Shown here one piece after another: positions 26,478 to 35,197 of a DNA stretch of 64,000 bases. Position numbers and translations under genes: made by a program. Each line of letters starts with the position of its first letter. Within the stretch, counting starts at the first letter, position 1. The notes below the pieces were generated by a model. That model saw only the letters and a program-made list of their open reading frames with translations, made no database searches and was not told the DNA's origin. This DNA is from CAWGXG01 sp963826505 (GTDB lineage: Bacteria; Chloroflexota; Anaerolineae; Aggregatilineales; Aggregatilineaceae), in assembly GCA_963826505.1 (NCBI GenBank), contig CAWGXG010000008.1, positions 1,488,001 to 1,552,000 of the forward strand. Direction: 5' to 3'.

Positions 26478-26792
26478 ATGTCCCGTTTTGTAACGGCTGG
26501 CCCTGCCGCCGAGATTTCTCCCGGTGAGCGCGAGATTTACGAGATCGAAGGGCTGTATATCGCCGTGTTCAACGTGGGGGGGACATATTACGCGATCGAG
26601 GACGTGTGTACCCACGACGACGGGCCGCTGGTCGAAGGTGATCTGGAAGGCTTCGTGATTGAGTGTCCACGCCACGGCGCGCGCTTCGACATCCGATCGG
26701 GCGCGGTGCTGAGCATGCCCGCGGTTGTGCCGGTACGATGGTTCCCGGTCCGCCTCGAAGAGGGCAATATTCAGGTTGACATAGAAGAGTAG
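26478..26792 (+). CDS. Rieske-type non-heme ferredoxin
   Basis: The protein has 104 residues. It is a Rieske [2Fe-2S] domain with CTHDDG (about residue 42) and CPRHGARFD (about 62), the two Cys-His pairs that bind the cluster. It has no membrane helix, so it is a soluble electron carrier resembling the ferredoxin subunits of ring-hydroxylating oxygenases or NirD. Such a gene is common inside suf loci of several phyla and may be an electron donor or a client. GAAAGGA lies 8 bases before the ATG. It follows the protease gene by 67 bases and is followed by a hairpin. Confidence 0.9.
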   Translation: MSRFVTAGPAAEISPGEREIYEIEGLYIAVFNVGGTYYAIEDVCTHDDGPLVEGDLEGFVIECPRHGARFDIRSGAVLSMPAVVPVRWFPVRLEEGNIQVDIEE

Positions 26793-26799
26793 AGTGGGA

Positions 26800-26830
26800 C
26801 GGCAGGCTGCGCGCCTGCCGGTTCTTGCTT
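26800..26830 (+). terminator. Hairpin after the Rieske gene
   Basis: An 8-bp perfect stem (26800-26807 with 26813-26820) is followed by GTTCTTGCTTG, only moderately T-rich. Probable end of the sufS unit. Confidence 0.55.
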
Positions 26831-26877
26831 GTGTCTGAACACAGGTGGCTGAACGCTCAACCAATGGAGCCGAGCTC

Positions 26878-27591
26878 ATGTTATTTCGCTATGATCCCGA
26901 TCTGCTGGCTCGCTATCCGGATATTCGCGGCGGCGTGATCCACGCGCGTGGGCTGCAAGGCGGCCCAACTCCACCCGACCTGCTGGCGGCCTACGAGGCT
27001 CAACAGGCAGCAACACTGGCCCGCCTGGGCGATACACCGCTGTCTGACGTACCGAGTCTGGCTGCGTGGCGGCGGGCGTTCAGTGCGTTCGGTGTCAAGC
27101 CTACCCAGTATCGCAGCGCTGCCGAAGCCCTGCTGCGCCGCCTGACCAAACAGGGCGACATCCCCTCATTGAATCTGCTGGTCGACATCGGGAATCTGGT
27201 CAGCATACGGCATGCGCTGCCGGTGGCCGTGTTCGACCTGCGCGCCACGACCGGCACGATCACCGTGCGCTTTGCGATCGGCGACGAACGTTTCACCGAC
27301 CTGGGCACCGAGGAAATCACGCATCCGACGCCGGGCGAAGTGATCTTCGTGGACGATGCAGGACTGGTCAGCGCACGGCGTTGGTGCTGGCGGCAGAGCG
27401 ATCAAAGCGCCGCCCGCGAAGATACCGTCGAGGCGCTGATCACGGTCGAAGGGCACCACGAGCGCGCCGAACAGGATGTCTCCGCCGCGTTGGAGGATCT
27501 TCAGCAGTTGTTCGCGGCGTACTCACCCGGCGTCAAATTGCATGCGGACCTGCTCTCGCCGGATCACCCCGGCTTCGCAGCGCACCGCTGA
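26878..27591 (+). CDS. B3/B4 domain protein (PheT-like)
   Basis: The protein has 237 residues and consists of the B3/B4 fold found in the phenylalanyl-tRNA synthetase beta chain: VPSLAAWRRAFSAFGVKPTQY, RSAAEALLRRLTKQG, LNLLVDIGNLVSIRHALPVA, and WCWRQSDQS near the end. Free-standing members are thought to edit or bind aminoacyl-tRNA or free amino acids, but this one's role is unproven. The ATG at 26878 has GGAG 9 bases upstream; a GTG at 26845 is possible but less likely. It is convergent with the PfkB gene, with 4 bases between stops. Confidence 0.83.
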   Translation: MLFRYDPDLLARYPDIRGGVIHARGLQGGPTPPDLLAAYEAQQAATLARLGDTPLSDVPSLAAWRRAFSAFGVKPTQYRSAAEALLRRLTKQGDIPSLNLLVDIGNLVSIRHALPVAVFDLRATTGTITVRFAIGDERFTDLGTEEITHPTPGEVIFVDDAGLVSARRWCWRQSDQSAAREDTVEALITVEGHHERAEQDVSAALEDLQQLFAAYSPGVKLHADLLSPDHPGFAAHR

Positions 27592-27595
27592 TCGG

Positions 27596-28504
27596 TCATT
27601 CCCACACCCGCGCGCACCAATCGTCCAGCTCGGACTCGCTGAGGAAACCATCCGCCGCGCCCGGTATGCCGATCTTGTACGAGGCGAAGACCGTTGCCCG
27701 CCGGATGGCCGCGTAGGGATCGCCCGACCGCTGATAGCTGTGCACAAAGGCGGAAAACAGTGCATCGCCCGCCCCGATCGTGTTGACGACGGGCCGCGTC
27801 GTCACCGCCGGGACGCGCACCAGGGCGCGATCCGCGTACACGCCCAATAGCGCCCCCTGCCCTCCCATGCCCACCACCGCGATCGGCGTCTCCCAGCGTT
27901 CCCACAGGGCGCGCACCCAGTCTTCGGGCGTGCCGGGCAACTGCTCGTCGCTCATGAACAGGATCGTCGCGGCGCGCATGAAATCGCGATTGTACGCGTC
28001 ATCCAGGCTGCCGATCGCGTGGACGTCCGTAGCGATGGGCACGTCGCGTGCCTGCATGCGACTCAGAAATGGGCGCGAGAAATTGATGTTGCACAGCACG
28101 GCGAGCGCCACATCCTCCGCCGCTTCCGCGAACAGCCCGTCCGGATACGCGCGTTCCTGCAGATCCTTCAGGTCCACGTTGATCATACGCTTGCCGCTGG
28201 CGTCGTAGAGAATCACCGAGCGCGCCGTCTCGGCAAGCTCCTGCGTGACAAATCGGTCGGGGATATCGTCGGCCCGCAGTCTGTCATACACCACACGCGC
28301 GTCCGGATCGCGTCCGATCATGGAGAGAAACGTCACCGGGCTGCCGAGCGTGGTCAGCGCTTTGGCGACGTTGTAGCCCACGCCGGATACGCTGGTGTGG
28401 ATGCCGCCAAACGGGTAGCGCACTGGCACGTACTCGACGGGAAACCCGTCGATGCGGACGGTAGTCTCGATGTTGATCAGCCCTGAAACGAGCACGCGCC
28501 TCAT
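27596..28504 (-). CDS. PfkB-family carbohydrate kinase
   Basis: The protein has 302 residues. It shows the ribokinase fold: an N-terminal FGGIHTSVSGVGYNVAKALTTLG glycine-rich substrate motif and the C-terminal NTIGAGDALFSAF with the catalytic aspartate (about residue 251). Substrates in this family range from ribose and fructose to nucleosides, and the sequence alone does not decide. GAGAGGAAA precedes the ATG. It appears to be a single-gene unit; a strong hairpin separates it from the leftward gene upstream. Confidence 0.88.
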   Translation of the reverse strand: MRRVLVSGLINIETTVRIDGFPVEYVPVRYPFGGIHTSVSGVGYNVAKALTTLGSPVTFLSMIGRDPDARVVYDRLRADDIPDRFVTQELAETARSVILYDASGKRMINVDLKDLQERAYPDGLFAEAAEDVALAVLCNINFSRPFLSRMQARDVPIATDVHAIGSLDDAYNRDFMRAATILFMSDEQLPGTPEDWVRALWERWETPIAVVGMGGQGALLGVYADRALVRVPAVTTRPVVNTIGAGDALFSAFVHSYQRSGDPYAAIRRATVFASYKIGIPGAADGFLSESELDDWCARVWE

Positions 28505-28538
28505 GGTTTTTTTCCTCTCGGTGACAGTGCCGCACACG

Positions 28539-28575
28539 CAAAGCGCCGGGTCTGGAATTGGACCCAGACCCGGCG
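28539..28575 (-). terminator. Terminator downstream of the baeRF gene
   Basis: A 12-bp perfect stem (28544-28555 with 28564-28575) has an 8-base loop. On the minus strand it is followed by CTTTGCG. The stem is very strong and the T run is short. Confidence 0.7.
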
Positions 28576-28609
28576 ATTATACGACTTCGGTTGGATTCGT
28601 GCTGGTCGA

Positions 28610-29767
28610 TCAGTAGCGGAACACAGCCGCCAGCAGCCCGCCGCCGGGCACGTCGTCCGGTTCAACCACGTAGACCAATCCGCCGCCTGCGAACGCCGCC
28701 GCCGCGGCCAGATCGAGCAAATCTTGGTCGCCGGGCTGTTCGCTGGGATGGACGTGAACCTTGTGGCTGTGCGCGCGATACTGGCCCCACTGGTGCATGC
28801 CTTTGGGGATGAACAGCGCTCCGACGCGGCCTTCGTGCGCTGCCCTGACGACCGTCACGAGGTCGTTCGAGGCTTGGGCATCACTGCGCCCGGCATATGT
28901 CGCGTACAGCGCCCGCTGCTCAGCCTCCGCCTGTTCGAACTGAGGCTTGACAATCTCCCAGGCCCGTTCGTGCAGCTCTTTGGCGCTCAACAGGTCAGGA
29001 TTACCGATAATGCCCTGCGATACGATGTGCGGGTAGCTGTTGGCTTCCTGGTAGATCGGCAGCAGGTAATCCACACCCGCCAGCACCAGGGGATCATGCT
29101 TATCCGCCAGCGTCGCGCGCAGCCCGTGATCGACCACCTGGCAGTAACGCACCAGATCGGCCTTCACCTTGGCGTCCCCCGACCCGCCCTGCCCATAGTA
29201 GATCGAGCCCGCGCTCCCGCCAGAAGCAGCGCGCCCTGCTGTCCGCATCTGGAGCTGCGGCTCGTCCTTCCCCAACGCCTCGGACAAGCCGGTCGGCATT
29301 CCTTTCAGTTCGATCGTACTCACGCTTTCGCGAGATCCTTCCAACAGCCGGACCTGATCCTGGCTGAGTGCCAGTACGTAGAACCGGCCATCCCCGTTGA
29401 GCAGTGGCAGCAGCGGCTTGATATAAAACCGGCGCTTGACGTAGGCCGCCTCCTCAAAGGGCTGCGACAGCCTCATCACGCTGAAGTGACCAACTGCCGC
29501 AAAAACAGCCAACCCATCGCTTGTGTGTCGCCACAGGTCGGCATCGTCGAGCAGGTCTTCAGCCGGGCGGAGCAAGCGCTCGGCGTCCGGCACCCGCATG
29601 TCAAACTGGACCAGACGCTCCTCAGCCCGTTTCAGCAGATTTCGATAGCGGATCGGATTCTGCTGGGCTTCGGCCCCGGCACGGACGGTGGGCATAAAGA
29701 TCGAAACGCACCATTCTCCCTCAAACTCAATAAGCGTTCGTAGATCATCTCTAGTCAGGGAATCCAC
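28610..29767 (-). CDS. baeRF-family (bacterial archaeo-eukaryotic release factor-like) protein
   Basis: The protein has 385 residues. The N-terminal part (LTRDDLRTLIEFEGEWCVSIFMPT, RYRNLLKRAEERL, LLRPAEDLLDDADLW) and the middle and C-terminal region (FYVLALSQDQVRLLEG, VVEPDDVPGGGLLAAVFRY) match the bacterial relatives of eRF1, predicted to act on ribosomes or tRNA. The exact subfamily (baeRF3 or baeRF7) is uncertain. The SGSIYYGQGG-like loop near residue 190 is glycine-rich. GTG at 29767 is chosen because AAGGAGG lies 5 bases upstream, which excludes the TTG further up. No neighbour suggests a function. Confidence 0.78.
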   Translation of the reverse strand: MDSLTRDDLRTLIEFEGEWCVSIFMPTVRAGAEAQQNPIRYRNLLKRAEERLVQFDMRVPDAERLLRPAEDLLDDADLWRHTSDGLAVFAAVGHFSVMRLSQPFEEAAYVKRRFYIKPLLPLLNGDGRFYVLALSQDQVRLLEGSRESVSTIELKGMPTGLSEALGKDEPQLQMRTAGRAASGGSAGSIYYGQGGSGDAKVKADLVRYCQVVDHGLRATLADKHDPLVLAGVDYLLPIYQEANSYPHIVSQGIIGNPDLLSAKELHERAWEIVKPQFEQAEAEQRALYATYAGRSDAQASNDLVTVVRAAHEGRVGALFIPKGMHQWGQYRAHSHKVHVHPSEQPGDQDLLDLAAAAAFAGGGLVYVVEPDDVPGGGLLAAVFRY

Positions 29768-29952
29768 AAACACCTCCTTTCTTTGAGTCAAACATAAGGG
29801 ATTTTTGACTTTCGCGCCAACTGGATCGCAGCGATTGGTGAATCGTCACAGATAGAAATAACATGGGAGAAAATCAGGGAAAAGAGAAGCAAAAAGAGCG
29901 CGGGAATCACCGGTTTGTCGCCGCGCCAGACGACGCGGCGGCAGCAAATCAA

Positions 29953-30273
29953 TCAGGGGAATCGCTCACCCGCCACGACATGCCAATGCAAGTGTTTCGA
30001 TTCCTGGTAGCGACCCAGATTGGTCACGACGCGGCAGGCACCCGCCTCCGCAAGTACATCGGCGGCGACGCGCTGGATCACCTTCAGCAAGTCAACCATC
30101 AGGGCTTCGTCCTCGAGCGCCAGCAGCGACTCGACATGCTGCCGGGGAATGACCACAATGTGCACCGGATAAGCCGGTCGCGTATGGTGGAAGGCCAGCA
30201 CGCCCTCAGTTTCGAGGACGACGCGCACGGGCGTGCGCCCGCTGAGCACCTCGTCACAGTAGAAATCGCTCAC
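29953..30273 (-). CDS. HIT-family nucleotide hydrolase/transferase
   Basis: The protein has 106 residues with the HIT signature HLHWHVV near the C-terminus (central catalytic histidine) and AFHHTRPAYPVHIVVIPRQH in the middle. HIT proteins hydrolyse adenylated or dinucleoside substrates such as AMP-lysine. The GTG start has AAGGA about 10 bases upstream. The gene follows the MOSC gene by 24 bases, probably in one transcript. The 185 bases downstream, up to 29768, hold nothing recognisable. Confidence 0.9.
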   Translation of the reverse strand: MSDFYCDEVLSGRTPVRVVLETEGVLAFHHTRPAYPVHIVVIPRQHVESLLALEDEALMVDLLKVIQRVAADVLAEAGACRVVTNLGRYQESKHLHWHVVAGERFP

Positions 30274-30297
30274 AACACCGTGTCCTTTTTGTGACGA

Positions 30298-30867
30298 TCA
30301 GGCGCGGTACAGCACCTGATCCGGTATGTCGGCGCGCACCACTTCGCCGCTCGTCATCACGCCGGGGTGTTCCACCCACGCGACGATACCGCGTAAATGG
30401 AGTGCCGCCTTGGGGAACGCGGTCGTCAGATCAGGGATGGCCGGGTAATGATCCTGGACGGCTCCGCCAGCGATGGTGCACGGGAAGTTCTCGCCCTCGA
30501 CCACCAGCGTCGCGCCTGAAGCGAAAAACAGGCGTGTGCTGGGGGGCAGCAAACTCAGCTCGGGGATGCCGCGCAGGAAGATGTTAGCGCCCAACCATTC
30601 CGGCGCGATATATGGCACGCCCAGGTTGCTGGCCGCCCGCGCCAGCTCTTCCTCAGACAAAATCGATATCTGCCGCGCGTTGCGGATTTCGGTGCCACGC
30701 GGATAATGCGGGGCGCGGCTGCCGGAAGCCATCGTTATCCCGGCGTGACGATCCCCGTCGGCACCCTCAAACGTCATAATGAGCTGCGGAACACGCACGC
30801 CTTCTATGGTGGATTCGGGCGGAGTCACCATCACAGCGATGACCTCACCCTGGACGATCTGACTCAT
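30298..30867 (-). CDS. MOSC domain protein
   Basis: The protein has 189 residues. It is a MOSC (molybdenum cofactor sulfurase C-terminal) domain, with GDRHAG, RNARQISILSEEEL, PEWLGANIFLRG and GAVQDHYP. These proteins carry sulfur or mediate Moco-dependent reactions, with a conserved cysteine that could be the one in NFPCTIAGG. No Moco synthesis genes are in the window. AGGAG lies 7 bases before the ATG at 30867; the upstream open frame lacks a ribosome site. Confidence 0.85.
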   Translation of the reverse strand: MSQIVQGEVIAVMVTPPESTIEGVRVPQLIMTFEGADGDRHAGITMASGSRAPHYPRGTEIRNARQISILSEEELARAASNLGVPYIAPEWLGANIFLRGIPELSLLPPSTRLFFASGATLVVEGENFPCTIAGGAVQDHYPAIPDLTTAFPKAALHLRGIVAWVEHPGVMTSGEVVRADIPDQVLYRA

Positions 30868-30945
30868 AGAATTGCTCCTGATCTGCTTGGGCTGCTGCAG
30901 GACAATGGCGACCGCCCTCAGGCGACTGGAAGCAGTATACCGCTT

Positions 30946-30975
30946 TTGTCGTTTCGGGCCAGTCTGTGGCACAAT
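30946..30975 (+). promoter_or_regulatory. Promoter of the helix-hairpin-helix protein gene
   Basis: TTGTCG (30946-30951) and CACAAT (30970-30975) are separated by 18 bp, with TGG before the -10. A MOSC-directed TATACT lies on the other strand at 30934-30939, so the promoters are divergent. Confidence 0.45.
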
Positions 30976-31042
30976 AGGGGCACACTTTACCCCTGAAAAA
31001 TCTGCATCCAACGGTCTGTGACTAAAGAACGGAAGGTTTGCC

Positions 31043-31903
31043 GTGCCAGCACAAGATAAACTTACTCCGACTGAACAATATCTCGCTTATTTGACCGGGT
31101 TGGGCATTACTATCAGCTTGATCGCCCTGCTGCTGATTGGCATGGGCACGATCGATAATTCCAACGTGACCAACAGCCTGCTCATCATTGGGCTGGCCAT
31201 GGTGATTATTGGGGTCGGCGGTTGGCTGGTGATGGTTCGCCCCTGGGAACACTTTGACGATCTCACTACCCCGTTTTACACCGGTCACCACGAGCACGCT
31301 GCCACTCCCGAGACTCCCGCCAGTGCGGTCGCCGAAGCCGTCAGCGAAACTCCGGTCGTCGAAGCCGCCGCACCTGCCGCTGAGACTCCCGATGAACCCG
31401 ACGATCTGACCACGATCGAAGGCATCGGCCCTAAATCGGCGCAGGCACTCCACGCCGCCGGGATCACGAGCTTCGCGCAGATCGCTGCTATGACTCCTGA
31501 AGCCCTGGAAAACACCGTCAAATCGCAGGGCGTGCGGTTGGTCGGTGGGGCAGAACATTGGCCGCAGCAAGCCCGTCTGGCCGCCGCTGGTGACCTCACT
31601 GCATTGGAGGACTTTCAACAGCGCGTCAAGAGCGGGCTGGTCACCGACGATCTCACCATGATCGAAGGCATCGGTCCCAAGTCAGCCCAGGCGCTGAATG
31701 CCGCCGGAATCACGCGCTTCATTCAGGTCGCCGCGATGTCTCCGGAAGAGCTGGAATCGCTTATCAAGTCCAGCGGCGTGCGGCTGGTCGCCAGCACGGA
31801 GACATGGCCGCAGCAGGCCCGGTTGGCTGCAGAAGCCGACGTGACTGCGCTGGAAGAATTGAAAGCGCGCATCAAGAGCGGCATAATAACCGACGGGGCT
31901 TAG
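31043..31903 (+). CDS. Membrane protein with two tandem helix-hairpin-helix domains
   Basis: The protein has 286 residues: two membrane helices (about 15-36 and 44-65), an Ala/Pro/Glu linker, then two copies (about 118-198 and 206-283) of a DUF4332-like domain. Each copy contains DDLT.IEGIGPKSAQAL.AAGIT and ends WPQQARLAA...ALE. The copies are very similar, indicating recent duplication. The HhH motif is a DNA- or protein-binding hairpin found in nuclease-like and nucleoid proteins; with a membrane anchor it could tether DNA, but that is inference. GTG at 31043 with GGAAGG 6 bases upstream. Hairpins follow. Confidence 0.82.
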   Translation: MPAQDKLTPTEQYLAYLTGLGITISLIALLLIGMGTIDNSNVTNSLLIIGLAMVIIGVGGWLVMVRPWEHFDDLTTPFYTGHHEHAATPETPASAVAEAVSETPVVEAAAPAAETPDEPDDLTTIEGIGPKSAQALHAAGITSFAQIAAMTPEALENTVKSQGVRLVGGAEHWPQQARLAAAGDLTALEDFQQRVKSGLVTDDLTMIEGIGPKSAQALNAAGITRFIQVAAMSPEELESLIKSSGVRLVASTETWPQQARLAAEADVTALEELKARIKSGIITDGA

Positions 31904-31928
31904 CCAAGAGCCATTCAGTGATTTCACG

Positions 31929-31965
31929 CACGGCGCGGACCAGTAACGATTGCGTTCGCGCCGTG
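31929..31965 (+). terminator. Hairpin after the HhH gene
   Basis: An 11-bp stem (31929-31939 with 31955-31965, one G-T pair) has a 15-base loop and no strong T run. Confidence 0.45.
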
Positions 31966-32005
31966 TCAATTCCGCGAGTCAGCGCTGACCACCTCCCCAC
32001 ATCAA

Positions 32006-32041
32006 ACAAAAAGCGGCACGGGCCATCTGGCTCGCACCGCT
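32006..32041 (-). terminator. Terminator of the GT39-like gene
   Basis: On the minus strand a 9-bp stem with two G-T pairs is followed by TTTTTG, directly after the stop at 32070. Confidence 0.6.
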
Positions 32042-32069
32042 CACTCCGCATAACCCCTGCCTCCGGGCG

Positions 32070-33854
32070 TTAGTGCAGTTCTTCGACCGCCTGATTGTAG
32101 GCATCCGTGAAGCGCGCTTCATAGTCGCGCAGGACGGAATCGCCAATTGAGAACAACTCGCGCAACGGTGGATCGAGTACGACTTTCAGCGGCAGATCCT
32201 CGCTCAGCGGATAGAGGCAGTGATAGATCGCGATCTGCTGATCATCGAAGGTATGCACGACCTTGCAATAGCGGTCCACGAAGCGGTAAACCGGCTCCAG
32301 GTTGGCGACATCGCGCCGCCCGCCTTCAGCGTACCACTGCTCGCGGCGGACAGGATCCAGCGGCGGGACGCGCAGCCCGTCTTGCAGAGCACTGTCCACG
32401 ATGATCGTGGGCCGGTTGGCTTCCAGATCCTTGACCATTTCGTGAATCATCTCGTCGGTGGTCTGGTCCGGCACCACCAGCGGATAGCCATACGTAAACT
32501 GGGTTGGGCTGTTGCGGTCGGCCAGGAAGTTGACGACGGTATTCGCACCCCACACCAGCACGGTGTCGGTCGGGCTGGTGTTATCTGCTACATAATCGAC
32601 GACCTCTTGCTGGCGCTGCGGCCCGGTGATGCCCAACTGGGCCATCGTCACGCGCGTCACCGTCGCCACCACGGGCACGCCGACCAGCAGCACCACCAGA
32701 TACACGCGCGCCGCTTTCCACACCTTGCGCTGACGGCCCTGGGTTTCGGCGGCCCACTGCGTGATCTGCGGCAAGCTGAATACGATCAGCAGCGTGATGG
32801 CGGGGATCATGGTCACATAATAGTGCGCAAAACCCCGGTTCGTCACGTTGACCAGGCACAAGTCGGCGAAAAAGGTCAGCGCCGCCCACACGATCAGCGT
32901 CGACTCAGTCGCTTCTTTGCGGTCATCAGACGGACCGGCGCGGAAACGCCGCCACGCTACAAGCATCCCGGTGAACAGGAACGGCGACAGCGGGATAAGC
33001 ACCAACGGGGCTTCGCTGTGCATGAAGGTCGTGATGATCGTCGCGCCGATCCACGAAGATTCGTTGCCTACCCAATGGTGAAAAGCTGACGCCGCGACGA
33101 AGGAAGCCTCGACTGCGTCATCCAGAATGCCGTTCGCGGCCAGGAAGATCGCGACCAACCCCAGGCACGACAGCCCGCCCAGCACGATCACGCCCAGGGA
33201 ATGCCAGCGCCGCCGTGTGCCCAACACCGGATGGCGCGTGAGTAGCACCGCGGGAATAAATGTCAGCGCGACGCCAATCGTCGTCTGTTTGATCAGCAGC
33301 GCGGCTCCGGCGGCAAACCCGATCGCAAACGCCCAACGCGAGCGTGGCTCGCGCAGGAATTTATAACCCGCCGCAAAGACCAACACTTGCGGCAGCAGCG
33401 CATAAGGTTCCGTGAAATTGGTGTCGGAGATAAGCGCGGGGTGCCGGGTCAGCATCACCAGGATGAGCGGACCGGTCAGGGCTTCGATCAAGCGCGGGTA
33501 GACATGCCGCAACATCCAGAACAGGCCCATACTCGTGGTGAACAGAACCAGATTTTCGGACAGCCACAGCGCCCAGCGGTTGGTGCCGAAGACAAAGAAG
33601 GCCAGAGCGTTGATGTAATAGATACCGGGGAGCTTGTTGTCCCACGCATCGACGTAGGGCAGTCCACCGTGCAGCACAATCTTGCCGGTATACGCAAAGA
33701 TCCCACTATCGCGACGCTGCTCGATCACCGAGGGCGAAAGCTGCCAGGACACGAGGAAAATAAGAATCAGCCACGCCAACGCGAGTCCTACCCAGGTCAT
33801 ACGGTTGTAGGTCAGCCAACGCGTTTTCGTTCGTGGATAAGGGTATTGACTCAT
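32070..33854 (-). CDS. GT39-like polytopic membrane glycosyltransferase
   Basis: The protein has 594 residues and about ten membrane helices. The N-terminal loop carries the acidic motif expected for dolichyl/polyprenyl-phosphate-mannose type transferases (RRDSGIFAYTGKIVLHGGLPYVDAWDNK, with Asp and Glu residues on the outer face). A soluble extracytoplasmic domain of about 150 residues ends the protein. Such enzymes transfer sugars from lipid carriers to proteins or glycans outside the cytosol. The acceptor is unknown. The upstream -10 at 33885-33890 fits monocistronic expression. Confidence 0.82.
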   Translation of the reverse strand: MSQYPYPRTKTRWLTYNRMTWVGLALAWLILIFLVSWQLSPSVIEQRRDSGIFAYTGKIVLHGGLPYVDAWDNKLPGIYYINALAFFVFGTNRWALWLSENLVLFTTSMGLFWMLRHVYPRLIEALTGPLILVMLTRHPALISDTNFTEPYALLPQVLVFAAGYKFLREPRSRWAFAIGFAAGAALLIKQTTIGVALTFIPAVLLTRHPVLGTRRRWHSLGVIVLGGLSCLGLVAIFLAANGILDDAVEASFVAASAFHHWVGNESSWIGATIITTFMHSEAPLVLIPLSPFLFTGMLVAWRRFRAGPSDDRKEATESTLIVWAALTFFADLCLVNVTNRGFAHYYVTMIPAITLLIVFSLPQITQWAAETQGRQRKVWKAARVYLVVLLVGVPVVATVTRVTMAQLGITGPQRQQEVVDYVADNTSPTDTVLVWGANTVVNFLADRNSPTQFTYGYPLVVPDQTTDEMIHEMVKDLEANRPTIIVDSALQDGLRVPPLDPVRREQWYAEGGRRDVANLEPVYRFVDRYCKVVHTFDDQQIAIYHCLYPLSEDLPLKVVLDPPLRELFSIGDSVLRDYEARFTDAYNQAVEELH

Positions 33855-33884
33855 ACCGTCCCCGCCTCTACCACTTTCCCTTCA

Positions 33885-33890
33885 ATTATA
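33885..33890 (-). promoter_or_regulatory. -10 box of the GT39-like gene
   Basis: A perfect TATAAT on the minus strand lies 30 bases before the ATG. No clear -35 or TGn. Confidence 0.45.
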
Positions 33891-33942
33891 CCCGCAGTTG
33901 CCGCCAGAGCTCAAATCGGTGACGGGTCCAGCAAGACAGCAG

Positions 33943-33974
33943 ACACGGCGTGAGCAAGAAGTCTCACGCCGTGT
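33943..33974 (-). terminator. Hairpin downstream of mdh
   Basis: A 12-bp perfect stem (33943-33954 with 33963-33974) has an 8-base loop and lies 33 bases after the mdh stop. No T run. Confidence 0.5.
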
Positions 33975-34007
33975 ACATTGGGCGTTCAGTGTAGCACAAC
34001 CGGAAGG

Positions 34008-34996
34008 CTATTTCAAGAGTTCTTTGATCGCGTCGCGCTCTTCAAGCAACTCGTTGGCGCTCGCAGCGAGCTTGCCTTTGGCGTATTCGCTCAGCGAAAC
34101 GCCTTCGACAACGTGCAGCGCCCCATCAGGTTCGACACGCAGCGGGAAGGAATAGATCAGACCTTCTGGCACGCCGTACGTGTTGCCGTCCGACAGCAGC
34201 GCCCCGCTGAACCACTCTCCGGCAGGCGTGGGATTATTGAGCGATTGCAGGTGGTTGACGACCGCGTTCGCGGCGCTGGCGGCGCTGCTCTTGCCGCGCG
34301 CATCGATAATTGCTTTGCCGCGCTGCTGCACCGTCTTGAGGAAATCCCCTTCGAACCAGCCGCGATCCGGGATCGCCTGCAAGGCGGGCTTGCCGTTTAC
34401 CAGCGTGTTTTCGAAATCGGGGAACATGGTCGGGCTGTGATTGCCCCAGATCGCCAGATTCTTCACATCGCCAACGGTGACCCCGCTTTAGCGGCGATCT
34501 GCGATTTAGCGCGGTTCTGGTCGAGTCGCGTCATCGCCATCCACGAGCGGCGCGGCACGTCCGGGGAGCTGTGCATGCCGATCAAGGCGTTGGTGTTACA
34601 CGGATTGGCCACAACCAGAACACGGATATCGTCAGCGGCGTGCTCGTTGATGGCCCGCCCCTGGCCGACGAAGATCGGCGCATTGTCTTTGATCACGTCG
34701 GCGCGCTCCATGCCTTTGCCGCGCGGCTTGCCGCCCACCAGGATTGCCCAGTTAGCATCCTTGAAGGCCACATTGGGGTCGTCCGTGGCCACGATGCCCT
34801 GCAACAGGGGGAACGCACAGTCCTCCATCTCCATCACAACGCCGCGCAACGCGTCTTGGGCCTGGGGGATCTCGAGCAGTTGCAGGATAACGGGCTGGTC
34901 GGGGCCAAACGGTTCGCCGTTGGCCAGTCGGTAAACCAGACTGTACCCGATTTGACCGGCGGCACCGGTCACAGCGACACGAATCGGTGATTTCAC
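34008..34996 (-). CDS. mdh: Malate dehydrogenase, one frameshift
   Basis: A cytosolic NAD-dependent enzyme that interconverts malate and oxaloacetate. The cofactor motif TGAAGQIGYSL starts the protein, and VVANPCNTNALIG, LDQNRAKSQIAAKAG and the catalytic-His region IWGNHSPTMFPDF follow. The frame breaks in a G run (+ strand 34482-34485): restoring one G gives AGVTVGDVKNLAIWG and a total of 330 codons, the usual 329-residue length of this cytoplasmic-type MDH group. The C-run deletion is almost certainly an assembly error. GTG at 34996 with AGGAG 8 bases upstream. Its product feeds the neighbouring pckA and ppdK reactions. Confidence 0.93.
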
Positions 34997-35141
34997 GGTA
35001 GTACTCCTTAGCGCATGCGGACCTAACAAGGAATTTTGAGTCGCTTGTTCAACTCATCCAAAAATATTTTATCGACAAAGTATTCGGTTGCCAACTGTCT
35101 CCCCGAAGCGGGAACTGACCATCCCCTGCTCCGGCGCTTTG

Positions 35142-35150
35142 TGGTATACT
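35142..35150 (+). promoter_or_regulatory. Extended -10 promoter of the phosphoesterase gene
   Basis: TGGTATACT, a TGn extended -10, lies 48 bases before the ATG at 35198. No -35 at the right distance. Confidence 0.5.
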
Positions 35151-35197
35151 GGTGCGGCTTTTTGTGGGGAAGGTGAAGGTCTGACCAAAGGGGTCTC

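Noticed and set aside
23210..26479. Leftward open frames opposite sufS and the ClpN-protease gene
   Set aside because: Each lies antisense to a gene with catalytic motifs in place; His/Arg-rich translations with no family signs.
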